A DNA stretch of 16,076 bases, taken from Alphaproteobacteria bacterium. Lineage in GTDB: Bacteria > Pseudomonadota > Alphaproteobacteria > Rickettsiales > SXRF01. Both the position numbers and the translations under genes were made by a program. The notes under the pieces were generated by a model, which made no database searches, was not told the DNA's origin, and saw nothing but the letters and a program-made list of their open reading frames with translations. The first letter of the stretch is position 1. Every line of letters starts with the position of its first letter. Shown piece by piece: positions 15,529 to 16,076 of this stretch. The DNA lies in NCBI GenBank assembly GCA_019243895.1, contig JAFATP010000272.1:1-16076 (forward strand), read 5' to 3'.

Positions 15529-16076
15529 ATGGTGTTCCGACTCCGCATTCTGCCGCTCACCATGTTCGCCGCCTTTATGCTGATGGCGGTGAAACTGGCC
15601 GATGTGGTGCGCGGCGGCGAGGAATTCACCCGGCTGATGCTGGTCGGTTCGGTGGAGGCCCAGCAAAAGCCTCCCGCGCCTCCGCCCGCGCCCGTTTCCA
15701 CCAAGCCTCCCGCCGCGCCCACCCCGCCGCCGGCGCCTGCCGAAGGCAAGCCCGCCGCGGAGGCGAAACCCGCTGACGCGAAGCCGGCGGAAGAAAAAAC
15801 GGCGGCGGAAGGGAAAACCGCTGCCGCAGAGAAACCCGCGGAAGGCAAAGCGGCGGAGGGAAAGTCGGAAGGTAAGGGAGAAGGTAAATCCGAGGGCAAG
15901 GGCGAAGGAAAATCCGGCGAAGGGGAAAAAGCCGCCCCGCAGACCAGCGAGCCGCCGCCGCCGGAGGAGCCGGGCAGCGGTCACGGCCTGGCGCCGGGGG
16001 CGCGCATTTTCAGCCCCACCGAGATCGACATCCTGCAAAACTTGAGCAAGCGCCGCGAGCAGCTGGACAGCTGGGG
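15529..16076 (+). CDS. motE: MotE-like flagellar protein, 5' part
   Basis: Starting at ATG 15529, 182 codons remain open to the window edge, so the gene is incomplete. A membrane or signal segment (about 5-21, LRILPLTMFAAFMLMAV) is followed by a proline-rich stretch, a Lys/Glu/Gly/Ala-rich low-complexity linker (about 70-135, many EGK units), and the beginning of a folded helical domain (ARIFSPTEIDILQNLSKRRE, about 163-182). This plan, and the position after fliM and the DUF6468-like gene, fit the periplasmic MotE family, which chaperones MotC in rhizobia. The gene begins 13 bases after the previous stop and has no clear Shine-Dalgarno sequence. Confidence 0.75.
   Translation, partial: MVFRLRILPLTMFAAFMLMAVKLADVVRGGEEFTRLMLVGSVEAQQKPPAPPPAPVSTKPPAAPTPPPAPAEGKPAAEAKPADAKPAEEKTAAEGKTAAAEKPAEGKAAEGKSEGKGEGKSEGKGEGKSGEGEKAAPQTSEPPPPEEPGSGHGLAPGARIFSPTEIDILQNLSKRREQLDSW

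Overview
The window reads as a stretch of a GC-rich alphaproteobacterial chromosome. The pointers are the alphaproteobacterial style of flagellar gene clusters (flgF-flgG-flgA-flgH, and fliL-fliM followed by a DUF6468-like membrane protein and a MotE-like protein), a CarD-family regulator, a Phasin_2-type phasin, a NodT-type outer-membrane efflux lipoprotein, and -24/-12 (sigma-54) promoter sequences in front of flagellar genes. I cannot assign a genus. There is no rRNA, tRNA, CRISPR array, prophage or integrase that I can see.

Layout. 1-244 (-): start of a helical protein of unknown function that runs off the left edge, divergent from uvrA (371-3271, +), the damage-recognition ATPase of nucleotide excision repair. 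3345-3488 may hold a small ORF. 3504-3746 (-) is a two-helix membrane protein lying downstream of a solitary NodT-type efflux lipoprotein (3774-5156, -). A CarD-family regulator with a long basic tail (5327-6127, +) is divergent from it and ends at a strong bidirectional terminator. Two minus-strand genes follow: a helical protein of unknown function (6204-6758) and a phasin (7040-7846) with its own terminator and a good sigma-70 type promoter. A D,D-carboxypeptidase (8046-9056, +) and an 88-residue orphan (9128-9394, +) come next. A 172-bp inverted-repeat element (9417-9588) sits exactly where these converge with the flagellar operon. The operon flgF-flgG-flgA-flgH reads leftward from 13019 to 9583. 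fliL, fliM, a DUF6468-like protein and a MotE-like protein read rightward from 13171 off the right edge.

How the genes work together. The right 6.5 kb is flagellar: proximal and distal rod proteins FlgF and FlgG, the P-ring chaperone FlgA, the L-ring lipoprotein FlgH, FliL at the stator, the C-ring switch protein FliM, and two accessory proteins. The flgF and fliM genes each follow a sequence close to the sigma-54 consensus with correct spacing, which suggests class II/III style control. The left half is housekeeping and envelope or stress functions with no evident shared pathway.

Most unusual points. (1) flgH carries three tandem, nearly identical 84-bp units that place about 84 extra residues in front of its lipoprotein signal peptide, although the ribosome-binding site belongs to the extended start. 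(2) The 172-bp element has perfect 17-bp terminal inverted repeats around a nested palindrome, and one end contains the flgH stop codon. (3) A 14-codon ORF with a very strong Shine-Dalgarno sequence sits between fliM and the DUF6468-like gene. I found no convincing new multi-gene system; the best leads are the in-frame repeat and the small mobile-type element, both acting on flgH.
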